A stretch of 64,000 bases of DNA from Batkoa obscura (GCA_030770535.1 JASVEC010000048.1:124001-188000), one strand, 5' to 3'; positions 43,435 to 55,355 are shown, counted from the stretch's first letter. Notes: generated by a model not told the origin, from the letters alone. Program-made: numbers and translations.

Positions 43435-44702
43435 ATGTGCTCTGTTGAAAAAGGATTAGAATTTCTAATGGAATCTATTGATGAAAAAAGAAAGATTGCA
43501 GATAACACTGTGTCATTACCTGAAAAAATAGTTGATGAAGATGGTAAGTTTATATATTCAATAATAATTCTATATAGCCTTAATTATATATTAGATAAAG
43601 ACGCAGATGGAGAAGGTTCTGAAGAGAAGGCCCGTAAAAAACCTGGACGTAAACCAGCCACTTCAGAGCCAACTAATGTACGTTTGAATACTTTTAAAGT
43701 TAAAATTAATATTAATGATTTTAGAAACGTGTTGCCCAAAACAGAGCAGCACAAAGAGCGTTTCGTGAACGTAAAGAAAATTATGTTAAAGTTTTAGAAA
43801 ACAAAGTTGAAGATCTTGAAAAAGCAAACAAACAAGCCAATGAAGAAAATCAACAACTGCAAGAAAAACTGGCCTATTTTGAACAATTGACCAAAAGAGC
43901 AAAAACAGGGTTACCTGAAACTTTCGACAGCAAAAATTTAAAAGATTCAGATTTAAAAAAGGAAAATGGAGCTCAAGCAACTCCAGACACTGAGAGATCT
44001 TCATCCGCTGAATTACCTTCTTCTACTAGCTCAGATTCAGCCCAAAAGAAAAGTTCATCTCCAGATGAGCAAACTTCGGACACAGTAAACACAGGCTATT
44101 CTACACTTCAAACGCCATTAATCAATGATGCACTTCCTCATGATGCATTTGCAGCTCTTCCTTTAGATTTTAATTCTACCCCACTTCTTGGATTCTCTAA
44201 TGATGCTGCTTATAATTCTTTAAGTTATATGATGCCACCTTTATACAATGATCCGCTTTCTAACTTAATGCCTTCACTTACTGATAATTCATACCTTTTA
44301 CAATCAAACCTTGACCTTTATAAACAAACTGTTTATGATCCTAATTTAAACTTTGGGGTTAATCCAGGATTAGCAGGTTATAACCCACTTGATCCAACTG
44401 GACTTGGAAATTTAAATTATATGAACTTTGACCCGGTTTTGTTCGCAGATCATGCTTTAGCTTATGATCCATTATCTGCAGGGGTTTCTGGAGATTCTAC
44501 TAAGAGTGATCCATCTATTGCTCAAGGGCAACAATTTATGGAACAACAATTTAAGGATTATGTTGAACAAACTCAACTTCCAAAAGAAGAATTTGATTTT
44601 GATCTTGACAATCTTTGTTCTATTATGAAGGAAAAAGCCACTTGTAGTGAAGCTAAAAAGAAATTTTTAAACGCCTACTGTAATAAGCCATCATCATCTT
44701 AA
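43435..44702 (+). CDS. Yap1/Pap1-like bZIP transcription factor
   Basis: Three exons give about 355 residues. An acidic N-terminus and KKPGRKP lead into the basic region KRVAQNRAAQRAFRERKENY, the fungal AP-1 (Yap) signature, then a leucine zipper VLENKVEDLEKANKQANEEN. The middle is Ser/Thr-, Pro- and Asn-rich with many Leu-Asp-Pro motifs, consistent with activation. The C-terminus LDNLCSIMKEKATCSEAKKK ending in NAYC resembles the Yap1/Pap1 Cys-rich domain that masks a Crm1 export signal under oxidation. I see three Cys there but none in the middle, so an n-CRD seems absent. Likely role: oxidative or xenobiotic stress response. GSTs are typical Yap1 targets, but no binding sites were established here. 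Confidence 0.88.
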
Positions 44703-45564
44703 ACCAACAAAATAGATGAGTTTCTCAGTTATGTATAACGATATTTCTAAAGTATAATGTAGTGAGATTCATCTAGTAACTATTTCAGTTATTTTTTATT
44801 GTTATTAAGGATTCGATCTTTAATAATCTGTTCTAATAAATTCCCCATTTAATATGCCTTAAGAATCCCAAAGATAGCATTTTTAAGTTATCTTTATATA
44901 AAAAATATCTTTATCCATATCCAGTATAAAACCTTTTATTCAAATAAATTCTTTTTATTACTTTTTTGTTTATCCCATATTATTTTATTCTTGCTTACGT
45001 ACATTTGTATAACTTATAATTTAGTAAAAGCGACATGAGTCATCTTATTTAAAGATTTATTAATGATCCTTGAATTTTAATTATTTGGGGAATAAAAATA
45101 GAAATAAGGCAGTATCACATTTAGCCATATTGAATTTAAAGATACTGTTTGTTTATGGTTAGTTTTAGATTGATAAAAGAGGATATTGTATTATCTTAAA
45201 ATTAAATTTACCGAGTAAGAATACTTGCAAAATTTTATTCTTAAAATTGCTATTCATTTAAAAGAAGGTAAAAATACTTAAAATCTAACTATTCTTAATG
45301 GATAATACCAAGAACTGTTCTATGTCTTTAATTCAAAATAACTAAAAATGATAATAATAACGATAATTTGAAAGTTTAACATGAATAAACATACTATTAA
45401 TTTTAATTAAAAAAACCCGATACATTTAAAAGAAACTAATAATAGTTTCTCTTAGACCCCAGAAAGTTAAAATATCAATTAAAAATTCTATTAAAAGTCT
45501 CATAATATTAATCAAAGATCTACAAATGCTACCAAATTAAATATACTAATAAAAAGGCTTTAAC
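44703..45564. other. Convergent intergenic region bZIP/LAMTOR1
   Basis: 860 bp between two 3' ends, AT-rich, no gene or family repeat seen. Confidence 0.55.
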
Positions 45565-46362
45565 TTAATGATTAGAAATAGTAGGTGTATTAGATCCAAA
45601 TGTCAAAGGAACAATAAACTCATTAGTAGAATCCACATGAATTTCTTCCAACTGATTAGCTAACTTAATAGATAAATTATTTAAACTTTCCATTTTACGT
45701 CGGTTATTAGGACTCAACGTCATTCCTAACATCTGTTCTACTTTATCTTCTCTAGCTTCCATGTTTGTATTACCGTGACTTGATGATAATGGTAAATCGA
45801 ATAATTGGCTTAATCTCTTTTGATCTTTATCTAAAAGTTCAAATTTACTCGTGTCATTGATCGCTTGTCTAAAAATTTCATTAAACATAATTTTTAAAAT
45901 TGAAAAAATTAGTTACTGATATTCTTCGGAGCGTAAATTACCATCTTGTATCTTAACCCTTTCAATCGAATGAATACGTGAAATATCAATAAGATTCCTA
46001 ATTAATCATTTAATTTTATAATATTATAACATTATCTCTGTTTTACTCCGCTGTTTTTTGAACAATTTCATTCAATGTTGCTGCTTCTCTTTCAAGTATT
46101 TCCGCTTCATAATTTTGAGCTTCCATGTTGGGTTGACCACTAACTAATATTAATATTTTATTCTAATAAATTAAAACTCCATTTACGCTAAGGGTTCTGT
46201 AATAGGGTTATTACTACTCAATAAATGGGTACTTTCATTAGGCTATAAAAAGAGAGTTAATTCGCTTTAAAACTTATTTAAAACTTTCTATTGAAAATAG
46301 AATGGCTAATAAACTTATTAACTTACCTCTGAGTTATTTGCTTTACTTCCACAACATCCCAT
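45565..46362 (-). CDS. LAMTOR1/Meh1-like Ragulator subunit
   Basis: Five exons give about 190 residues. The N-terminus MGCCGSKANNSE carries Gly2 for myristoylation and Cys3-Cys4 for palmitoylation, and is followed by an acidic NESTHLL block. This is the layout of LAMTOR1 (MGCC...LL) and yeast Meh1. EREAATLNEIVQKTAENLID aligns with the LAMTOR1 helix (LLSSILAKTASNIIDVS). SEEYQQAINDTSKFELLDKD and a C-terminal IHVDSTNEFIVPLTFGS (compare IRVDAKEELVVQFG) complete the match. It anchors Rag GTPases to the vacuole membrane for TORC1 signalling. An open frame beginning MFNEIFR near the third exon is intronic; the true exon resumes at QAINDT. The start was chosen for the MGCC motif. Confidence 0.82.
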
Positions 46363-46703
46363 CTTTAGTGTTGAATTTAAGAATTATTAGTTATATGAGA
46401 GAGGTAAGTTGTATTTTAGTCTACTATGAGACAAATTTCGATCCTTTAGACCAATCGTTTTGTAGCTTTATTATTCAGTTGAAAATAAATCTTAAGAGTA
46501 AGAAGTTGCTATTTTAAGATTAAAAACATTCGATTTACTTTCGAAATTAGCTACTCCAAATTAAAGCAGGAAATGAAAGTGAATTATCGAATGATATTTT
46601 ATAAATATATGCATACACATTATTAAAAGTATTATATTAACTATTATATATATTAATATTTTATTAAAATTTAAAGATTATATAATTTTAAATTGATATA
46701 AAC
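46363..46703. other. Intergenic between LAMTOR1 and HMG-CoA synthase
   Basis: 340 bp, AT-rich. It contains the presumed LAMTOR1 promoter and the HMG-CoA synthase 3' end. Confidence 0.5.
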
Positions 46704-48545
46704 TTAATGTAAACCATTAGAAACTGGAGAAGAAATTGCATAATCACGTTGTGATTTCTCATCTAAATTATCGAGATAAAAGGTGTTTGGGAAAAGGTTA
46801 TCAAGGGATTCTTGAGGTTTATAAGGGTGTAAATGATGAGTAGTTTCTCTTAATAGCATGACCTAGTTGGTATTAAAATTTAGTTTCTATTAATATAACA
46901 TTAAGATATTAAGTTACCTTATCAAATTCAGCAGGTTCAACCTTAGTACGAGATTCTAATCTATTCCTTAATGCAATCTTGTCAGCTATAGCTTGTACAG
47001 ATCCTACTATTGTGAAAGAAAACAAAGAAGAGGCTGATCCAGATCCATAAGAGAAAATAGATACTCTTTTATTTAACTATATAAAAAAGATAAATATATT
47101 TATAAAATTAAAGCTATTAAATTAAATTACCAAATCTTCACTAGGAATTTCACATAATAAAGAGACAAGACCTCCATAAACGGAAGCAGTATACATATTA
47201 CCGAGTTGACGAGCTACTAATAAAGTTGGTGAGACTTTGCTTTCAAATTCTTTCTTTGAGTAGTTAACAAATGCTTTTTCAACTAATTTATTGGCATAGG
47301 TATCCTCACGTTTAAGGTTCTAAATTATCAATTTTAAAAAAATAACAATTGATTCGTAAAGCAATTTACCTTGAATTCTTCAGCGCCAGCAAAGCGTGGG
47401 TCATTTGGGTTATCTAAGAAATCATTGAAAGCCTAGAAATTAGTTAAATCATATTAATTTAAGTGTAGTAAAATACTTACAAATCTTCCATAGGATTTTT
47501 GCACTAATTTTGTATATGGAGAATGGAACAAAGAGTAATCAAAGTGGTCAGTTGTTACTTTGGATCCAGGATTCTAAAGTAATTGGGTTAATGCATTTAA
47601 CTAAAAAAACGATTTGAGTTTACCTTTGCTTCAAATTTTTTCTTGTAAAGAGAATAACAATTATCAACAGAACGAAGATAGCATTCAACGGATAAAACAC
47701 CATTTACGACTGGGTATTCAGACATAAGATCAGGCTTATAAAAATCATAAACATGTTCCATATGGGAAGCTCTAAGTCCACGATCAAAAACAATTGGTGC
47801 ATTTTTACCAATCAACATGGCAACAGCACCACAACCACCGGTAGGTCTAGCAGGGCCTTTATTGTAAACAGCAATATCTCCGCAAACTACTAAAGCATAA
47901 CGACCATCCCAATAACTTGACTCTACCCAAGAGATGGCATTAAATAATGCTGAGGTACCTCCATAACAGGCATTGGTGGTATCAACTCCTTCAATATCAT
48001 AATTTCCACTTTCTTTAAATAATTCCATTAAAGCAGTCTTTACAGATTTTGATTTATCAATAACAGTTTCAGTTCCTACTTCCATTCTTCCAATATTTTT
48101 ATAATCAATGTTAAATTTTTCCATAAGGGATTTTACAACTATTCAAAAATGAGTATGGCTTAATAATAATTATATACTGTATTTCTTACCAGTAAGACAA
48201 ATTGAGTTAATATCTAAAACAAATTTAATTAAGTTCAAGGTATTATTAATATTATTATCTATTTACCTTCTAAATCCCCACAGAAAGCCATATTTGTTTG
48301 TCCTAATCCAATAGTGTATTTTCCTGCAGATACGCCATCGAATTGTTCTATACAAATATTTAATAACTGTCTAAGATAGAATTTGAATAAATTTACCTAA
48401 TTCATCTTGAGCAACATACTATAATAAATAAACCATTTAATATTTATTTAACATAATAGTTAAAATAACTTACTCTTTTAGGGAAATAGATATCAGCAGC
48501 AACAATACCAACATTTTCGGGATAAGAGTTAGCTTCAGCAGTCAT
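46704..48545 (-). CDS. ERG13: Hydroxymethylglutaryl-CoA synthase
   Basis: About nine exons give roughly 450 residues starting [21 protein letters not shown]. The enzyme condenses acetyl-CoA and acetoacetyl-CoA to HMG-CoA in the mevalonate pathway to ergosterol. Catalytic Glu lies in [15 protein letters not shown], the acylated Cys in [17 protein letters not shown], and the His in [34 protein letters not shown] and [16 protein letters not shown] are further family blocks. The C-terminal part has [20 protein letters not shown], typical of fungal Erg13. No mitochondrial presequence is seen, so the cytosolic form is likely. Same strand as LAMTOR1 but separately transcribed. Confidence 0.96.
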
Positions 48546-49286
48546 TGTGATATCAAGTTTATTTTATTTTAAAAGTTTAAAAAAAGTAAATATCATTCTC
48601 GGTAATTACCAGGTTTAAATAGGAGTTCTATTTAAAATTGTGATTCGATTTTTGAATACTTTTAATTTGTCGGCTACTTTCACCAACTTTCACACCCAGA
48701 ACATCCAATCATATCAAATCAGATATCATCCCATTTTTCCTCATAACAGGTTGATTAAATTCATATCTCTTTATTAAGAAAAAATGGTAAGATAACCCTT
48801 TCTTTTTTGAAGTTTTTGACCAATTAAAAGCTGTTCAACTTTAAATAGGTTTGTTAGTTTAATTTTTAATATTTCAGTTTATTTATCGTACCATTTTTTA
48901 TTCATTAGTTTTTGTTATAAATTATAATTCAATGATAAGAGGAATCACATTACTTTTGATTTAGGGAAGCTGAATTGCAAGCTTCATATAATGAAACTGT
49001 GTTATCTTGAAAATAGGATGGTTTCATAATAAACATTCTTTGGAAATCTGAAACCATTCCATTATTTTGATAAGTTAGATAAATAATCTTCTATTTGTTC
49101 TTAAAAAACTCAGATGTCAAAATACTTGTGTTCATTCAATTAAAAATGAATTGAGAAATAATATGTGGGGGAAATTCAAAAAGGGTCTGTTTTTTATAAG
49201 AAAGTAGGAAGAAAATGCTATCAACATGGTTTTTTTCAAAATTTACATGTCACTTGGCTATTGGGACTATGTTATCTCCTAGATAT
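48546..49286. other. Intergenic upstream of HMG-CoA synthase
   Basis: 740 bp without a recognised gene. An ATG directly followed by GTAAGA at 48784 looks like a one-codon first exon, but I could not connect it to any protein. Confidence 0.45.
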
Positions 49287-49385
49287 GTGGGTGTTTTTTT
49301 TGGTTTCATTATTTTTTACATTCTTAAAGCGCTATTTGAGTGGAAAGATTGTTAGCAAAATTCTTAAACAAAAAAATACATCCCC
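49287..49385 (-). mobile_element. MITE-like element, copy 10
   Basis: 99 bp in reverse orientation, GTGGGTGT to ACATCCCC, with exact ATAT duplications (49283-49286, 49386-49389). It lies 447 bp past the stop of GST E. Confidence 0.88.
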
Positions 49386-49831
49386 ATATAGCTTTAATTT
49401 CATCAAGTATCATGCTTACTTTATAAAAAGCACTTTTATTTAGAACATAAAATTTTTTAATTAAAAGATAAAATTAAGTTTTGCAGCTATATTAATAAAG
49501 TTATCATAAGCAAGATTAAAAGCTAAATAAGAAGATAGCCTTAAATTTAGCTTTACTTAATAGCATAGTGTTTGCTACGTTAAGCTGATAATAAATGATT
49601 ATTTATAAACTTTGATATTTTTAAATCTTTTTATTAAACGATCTTTCATTCGACGTTCTCGACTACGTTAGTATATTTTTAACCTGCTACTTTATAAAAA
49701 AAACCATGATTATAATATTATAACAATTTGAATAGTTTCATAAATATAAATTTCAACTAACTTATAAAAGTTAGATTTAGTTTACTTCTGAAAAACCCTT
49801 CATTGACTTGCAGCAAACAAACCAAAACCTC
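49386..49831. other. Intergenic between MITE copy 10 and GST E
   Basis: About 450 bp, AT-rich, no gene seen. Confidence 0.5.
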
Positions 49832-50749
49832 TTAGCCACTTTCATCTTCTATTTTGGCTTCCGCTTTCAAAGCAAACTCTCCGTATTGTGTATTCACTGG
49901 AAACTCCTTAGCGTACCTTCCATGAAGCTCAAGTATACTCTCGAACCATTTACGTATGGTCTGGTCCTCTGTATCCTCTACACAAGCTTTATAATGGACT
50001 GGCGTCATGACCCTTAGCCATTGTAACAGTCCAAATATAATGTAATCACTATATGTAGCTAAACAAAAAAATTTCAACACTATCGACTACACAAAAACAG
50101 TAAAAACTTACGTTTATCTCCTTCAAGAAATTTATGCTTTTTCAATAATTCCTCAATCGGCTTCAAAAACTTTCTTGCCTTGGGATAGAGCTCTTCTTTA
50201 GGTTTTGATAGCTTTCTTTTGTACCCATCAAACTTTTCCTTGGCCTCCTTTTGATCCTCAGGCTTAAAGGTGTCAAATTCGGTCTCCAAAATCAAACCAA
50301 AGAAGGAATAGGCAGAATGACAGTTGACATAATGCTCCAAAAACTGTGAAAGTTGAGTACCATTGGGGAACAAAGGATTCTGTTCATAGCGTGCTTCCAA
50401 GGCTTGGGCAATGGGAAGGCTATCATAGACAATGGTTTTGTCAGGGAACTCAAGGACGGGGACTTGCTTCCATTGGCCATTACTAGGAATGGGTTTTTTG
50501 GTTTTATGTTTTAATATACTTTAATGGACTTACGTTACGGTTGAAATCGTACTGTTGATCTGTTTATAAGTTAATTTTTCAATGTCAAAGGAAAGGTTCT
50601 AGGATTGAGATTAGTCATGGTAATTAGGATAAGGTAGCTGAGCTCACTTTGTGCTTTAAGGCTAATTGAGATCGCCATACAAAAGGAGAGAGACATAAAT
50701 CATCATCTCCTCCACTGTACATTGCGTATAATTTGAATTTTTCAGACAT
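49832..50749 (-). CDS. Glutathione S-transferase, etherase-like family (GST E)
   Basis: Fourth intact member, 23 kb from the main cluster. Four exons, about 255 residues. It starts MSEKFKLYAMYSGGDDDLCL and carries SPFVWRSQLALKHK (glutathione-site Ser kept), VPVLEFPDKTIVYDSLPIAQ, LFPNGTQLSQFLEHYVNCHS, TYSDYIIFGLLQWLRVMTPV and FPVNTQYGEFALKAEAKIED. The C-terminal tail is 9-10 residues longer and acidic. Codon use is visibly richer in G and C than in copies A, B and D. Introns are at the same three positions, so it shares their origin rather than being a processed copy. The substrate is unknown; a xenobiotic conjugation role is inferred from the family. Confidence 0.87.
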
Positions 50750-51323
50750 TTAAAAAAGACAACTACAAATACTTTATTTTGGTCTTTTATATTTCTGTCT
50801 AATTTTTTGATGATGAAGTTTAATTTTAAAATCTGTCAATAATAATTTTTACAAAAATTTTATAATTGAATTTACCTTATAAGGAAAGTTTCAAGAATTA
50901 AGCTATTAAATAATGAAATAAACAGAAGGTGCTTCATTTTAAATGAAGAATAAAATGTAGGAACTATAAAAATGCTTTTTCATTGCCTAGAAATCAACGT
51001 TTGATCCTTGCACTATTGAAACAAACAAGGCGCTAAGAATCCAACCTTTTGCCTAGGAAGCAAAGCTTCCCTCCCTTAATACTCTTTGAATTTTAAACAG
51101 CACATAAAGTAATGTAACCACGACTTCCGGATTCTTCAAATTAAAGCTCAATATATAACAAGTTAAATAAATCAAAGCTTTCGACCTTGGTTTACCAAAA
51201 TTCCACAATTGATTTAGCAACATAAAGGGTGTTCTTATGCTTGACATTAGCAAGGTATTAACACACTGAGTTTATTAGCCGAATGATTGGAGAGCTATTT
51301 AAATTGTCTATCAAAGGAAATGA

Positions 51324-51557
51324 AGCCTAGATAATTTAACGGATTTTGCTCACCTAAAAAACTATAATACAAAAGACCGATTTTACATAAATGAACCTAT
51401 TAATCATACTCGAAGGGGAACTGCTCAAACTCCCGACGACTGCCGATTTCAGTACAAAAATATCGATGAACGTGGGCTAGTAATAAAAAGATGTAGCGTA
51501 TTTCTGTGGGGAATCGGTTTGTTAATATATTTAATAGCTCGTTCTTTATTATTATAG
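51324..51557 (+). other. Unrecognised open stretch, possible exon or gene relic
   Basis: 77 codons without a stop, between TGA and TAG, with no usable in-frame Met at the start. It includes PINHTRRGTAQTPDDCRFQY, then NIDERGLVIKRCSVFLWGIG and a hydrophobic end. Base composition is coding-like. I do not recognise the family. It could be an internal exon of a membrane protein or a relic. Confidence 0.3.
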
Positions 51558-51770
51558 GGTATCACTCAGAATCTGAATATAACTACAGTTTAGCCATCAA
51601 AATAGTTAAGGACGATTTAAAGTTCAAATCATCTGGATAATTAAAACAATTAAAGCTTTCTTATGACCTGCTATTAAAAAAATTGCTATAGCTTTAAGTC
51701 AATGGTGATTTATATACTTTGTATTTTGAATAGAACCTCGTTGCACTCACCCAACAATAATTCAAAATAG

Positions 51771-51989
51771 TCATGTGTTGATTACAACTTCCTTTTGAGT
51801 ATATACGCGTGTATATCCTAGTACAGCTTTGATATACAGTAAAATAATAAGTATTGGAGTATCTAGACTAGTGTCTTTGAAGATTGCGATAGAAAAAGCT
51901 AGATATATTACTAAGATAATATAGACATTAACTATAACATTGAACTTAATTTTCAATTTGAATTTTTTGGCATGATCTTTTGCTATCAA
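51771..51989 (-). other. Unrecognised ORF with two hydrophobic segments
   Basis: 72 codons starting MIAKDHAKKFKLKIKFNVIV, with two likely membrane segments (IVNVYIILVIYLAFSIAIF and LIILLYIKAVLGY). An AG acceptor (CTAG) stands just upstream of the frame at about 52003, so it may be the tail of a spliced gene or a fragment. No family recognised. Confidence 0.25.
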
Positions 51990-52135
51990 TAGTTCTAAGT
52001 ACTAGAAATAAAATTATAGAATACTTTTATAACCACTTTTGTGAAATCTTACTCAGCTTAATTTTTTAATTACTTACAATTACTACAATTCAATTTATAT
52101 TGTTTATATAATGTTATCAATTGATCATTTTTGGT

Positions 52136-52217
52136 AGGGATGTTTTTTTCCTTTTAGCTAATTATAAGTTTTATGCCTAGAATTGGACAAACTATTGTTA
52201 GAAAATACATATTCGGG
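52136..52217 (-). mobile_element. Possible degenerate MITE relic
   Basis: The left end AGGGATGTTTTTTTC and the right part ATTGTTAGAAAATACAT resemble the reverse-orientation family, but the middle is not alignable and the right terminus is changed. Uncertain. Confidence 0.4.
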
Positions 52218-52273
52218 GTAGTGTTTATTTAAATGAAAAACTAACCCATTACTCAAATGGGTAGTTAACAACA

Positions 52274-54586
52274 TCAACATATATTTATACTATATTTTTT
52301 CAATGCATAATTAGCTATATCAGTCATGTCTAAATTTTTAGATGGTTTCACTACAAAAGCCCCTGACGATTTATTAAGAGTCATACTACTATTTGATCCT
52401 TTATATTGGGAGGAAACAAAACTTTTAGGTTTGCTCTTTTCTAATGATTCGTAAGATTCATTAATATCGATAAATGGTGGAGGAATAACGACGGGCTCGG
52501 AGAGATATGAAGGATTTCTAGAAAAGCTTAAAGCATTCTCATCTTCATTGTTAATTTTGGCATAAAATATGTTACATTTTAAATTAATAAAGTCAATGTC
52601 ATATTTAAGATCCAAAGACGCAGCACAGTTTATAAAAAATTTACTATCAAAATACGGAATACTTGTATCAAGCTTATTGGATTGGATATTTTTTAAAAAT
52701 GATGGTGCTTTGTTCAAAGAATCCTCTTTAATTTCTGGCATAACTCCTTTTTTGTTGTACGGCATTGCTAGAAAATATTTACACTTAGTAATTCTAACGT
52801 ATAATAACCCTATCCCTTCATCCTCACGTCCCTCTTTTACAGTAAGATCATTAGGAATTGGATTTTTATCTAAACCTGGCATAAATACGATTGACCATTA
52901 CATCCCTAATAGGCATTAAATGCATCAAAATCAATCGTATTCAAATTACCTTTGGAAGAATATGAAGTAGCGAGCTTGACCGTATCTTTGTTTGAGAATT
53001 TTTCTTGTTAATATCATAGTCTAATCCAGCAGCTTGAAAAAGTGCATTGGTTGACCCTGTGAGGCCCACATTCTTGTTTTTTTTGGTGTTTGAGTTTATT
53101 CCCTTAAAGCCAAATTTGAGCATACTTTTTATTGGGGATTCATCCCATGGGTTTTTTATAATATTTAAATAAGCCAAAAATATATATAACTTCTTTATAA
53201 CCGAACGGTCCAAAGTCTCTATCTCTTCATATAGTATCCCGTTATATATCAATTCTTTTATTAAAGACGGTATAATTCTCGTTACTCCTACAAGTATTGA
53301 AATGCCCTTATAACTTGTTCCTACCCTAAATCTACTTGTATTGTCTTTTATACTTTTAATACTGTCTATCATACACATTACTTCATGGTCATCGTTTTCA
53401 TATTCAATCAAAGCTGATCTTGGATGTTTAGCATTGCCTTTACAGTCGAAACATTCGCTTGTACCAACGTCTTCTCACTTTAGTTCTCGGTTTCTATCCT
53501 TAAGTAAGACTTTGCTTACAATATTTATGATTGAATCTGTTAATCTGAAATTTTTGATAAAAACACGGCTTTCCATTTAAGTTCTTTGGCCTGATGTAGA
53601 ACATTGAAATAAACCTCTTGGCATATCAACATTGTTTCTTCTATCATTTAAACGAACGAATTCGTGACCATGCCAACTATAATTTGATTAATCTGAATCC
53701 CTAACCATAGCCGCAGTCATTTTAGCATTCACCTGGCTCATGTAGTCCTTCATCACCTTTATAAGATATAATTGTAAAGGATTGCAATCTTGGTATTCAT
53801 CAACGTGTAGTTTTCCTATGGCTTTGGGTTAATTCCAGGTTGATAGTAAATCTAGTATATATAAAAATCCCCCATTGTATCATCTCATTAAATTCTAAAC
53901 CATTTTTTGAATACAACTCTGAGCAATATTATGTATAGGTATCAAGATCTAATTCGAGTATACTGGTTCTCTTTTCCGGGGAATTAGCGTCTAAATAATT
54001 AATCATGCATACTTTTTCAAAATGTTTTGGATCATAAAGAAACTTATCTACTAATTTATCATCTGTTATCTTAGTTCTTTGCTTATGTTTAGGCAATAGC
54101 TTAAGGAAAAGCTCAATTCTGAATTTTCTGGTTATACTAATTTCATATTTTTTTCTTCATGAGCATAGGTAAAATTTTGTTAAAAATTTTCTGTACTTTC
54201 TTCATGAACTATACTTCTGTCTCTATTAAAAAGTCTCTGCTTTTGACAAAATATTTTTCAAACAGTTCTATTTCTGTATCAAAATATTCCCTAATGAATT
54301 TATTTAATCTTTGTTTCAATACTAACGCTACGTCCTTAGTAAAGGTAATAGCTACAAACATATGGTTTATTTTACTACTATCATTAGTCCTATTTATGAT
54401 AGGTAAAATCACTTTTTCTATAACACTTGCTACTAAAACATGAGTTTTACCTGTTTATTTTAGACAATTTATTAACTTTATATTTGACTCGATTACATGA
54501 CCCTGGCGCTGCCTATATGAATATGTTTTCGTCATCATTGTGAACTGCAGAAATCTGCTCCTCAATTAAACCTTCCAGATGTTTCA
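52274..54586 (-). pseudogene. UvrD/Rep-type (Srs2-like) DNA helicase pseudogene
   Basis: Superfamily 1A helicase motifs run in order on the minus strand. They are an EEQISAVHNDDENIF start with AAPGS (motif I), FVAITFTKDVALVLKQRL (Ia), LHVDEYQDCNPLQLYLI at 53758-53811 (II), MVRDSD...NYSWHG (III), GISILVGVTRIIPSLIKEL (IV), SYSSKG and FMPGLDKNPIPNDLTVKEGR (V), and LLYVRITKCKYFLAMPY (VI). Several in-frame stops break it: TAG just before AAPGS, stops between Ia and II, TAG in motif III where DQS is expected, and TAA after SSKGM where Glu is expected. The motif I Gly appears changed to Cys. GT-AG introns are still visible, so it was a normal nuclear gene. Srs2-like enzymes remove Rad51 and curb recombination. 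Confidence 0.8.
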
Positions 54587-54600
54587 TTGCTATCGAAATC

Positions 54601-55355
54601 TTTAATTAAATTTGTTTCTATTATCCCTCAGTACACCTTTTTAATTAAGTAAGCACAAACTCCTTGAACTTGAGAATTTTAAAGGATGCCATATATATTG
54701 AAGAACAATCGGAATGTGTTTTTATATTTTATTTTTTCCATCTTTATCCAACGTAATATCAAGAAAAACTATTAGTAAAAAAGGGACCAAGAAAAATACT
54801 TGAATTATTTGAGTGTTTTTTGTACCATTGTTTTATCCACTTTTTAAGCATAAAAGTTAGGAAATCCTATAATAAAACTTTAATAAAAAACACAGCCGAG
54901 TTTTTTTATAGATTAATTAAACACTGTATAAAATATATCTATACACATCATGAATTTTATACAATAAAGTATTGAATTTAAAAACTTTATTCAAATTTTA
55001 TTAATTTAAAAAGGAAATGTGATAGGTAATCACTAAGGCGAAAGTTATTCATTGTATAGTCCTGTTTTAAGCTATCTTTAAACAACAATATTAAATATCT
55101 ATTAATAGTTTTTTTAATTCCAACTGAATGAAGGAGAAATAAATCCTTTTATCTCACTTCCTATATGTTAAGTATTTGATAAAGGACTTTTAATGATATG
55201 AATTGTAGCTTTACATCAGTTTACACGTAAATTCTTGATGCGGAAATTCGCACCCTTGCTTCACTTTTTGCAACTTTATTGCATTCACAATTAGTTGAAC
55301 AAAAGCCACTTAAGAAAACAGAACTCATTTTTATTAATTCAAATAATTCATTAAA
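54601..55355. other. Intergenic between the helicase relic and the septin gene
   Basis: 750 bp, AT-rich, no gene. A possible MITE relic lies at 54711-54790. Confidence 0.5.
54711..54790 (-). mobile_element. Possible degenerate MITE relic
   Basis: TTTTATTTTTTCCATCTTTA and CTATTAGTAAAA resemble the reverse-orientation family in the right order, but the ends and the AGCGCT core are lost. Uncertain. Confidence 0.35.

Larger units (their letters stand above)
50750..52273. other. Intergenic with unidentified coding-like pieces
   Basis: 1.5 kb upstream of GST E. Parts (51000-51500) are much richer in G and C than normal intergenic DNA here. It holds an open stretch on + at 51324-51557 and an ORF on - at 51771-51989, neither recognised. 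A possible MITE relic is at 52136-52217. Confidence 0.5.

Noticed and set aside
45853-45914. Alternative LAMTOR1-like start at MFNEIFR
   Set aside because: This segment lies in an intron with GTAACT donor and TTTAG acceptor. The MGCC exon upstream and the continuous EEYQQAINDT junction fit the family better.
53341-53580. ORFs on + at 52569-54443
   Set aside because: They are antisense to recognisable helicase motifs and have no homology of their own.
52274-54586. Reassigned stop codons to explain the broken helicase frame
   Set aside because: TAA and TAG end clearly conserved proteins here (for example SDH2 at TAG, TPS1 at TAA), so the stops are real and the gene is a relic.
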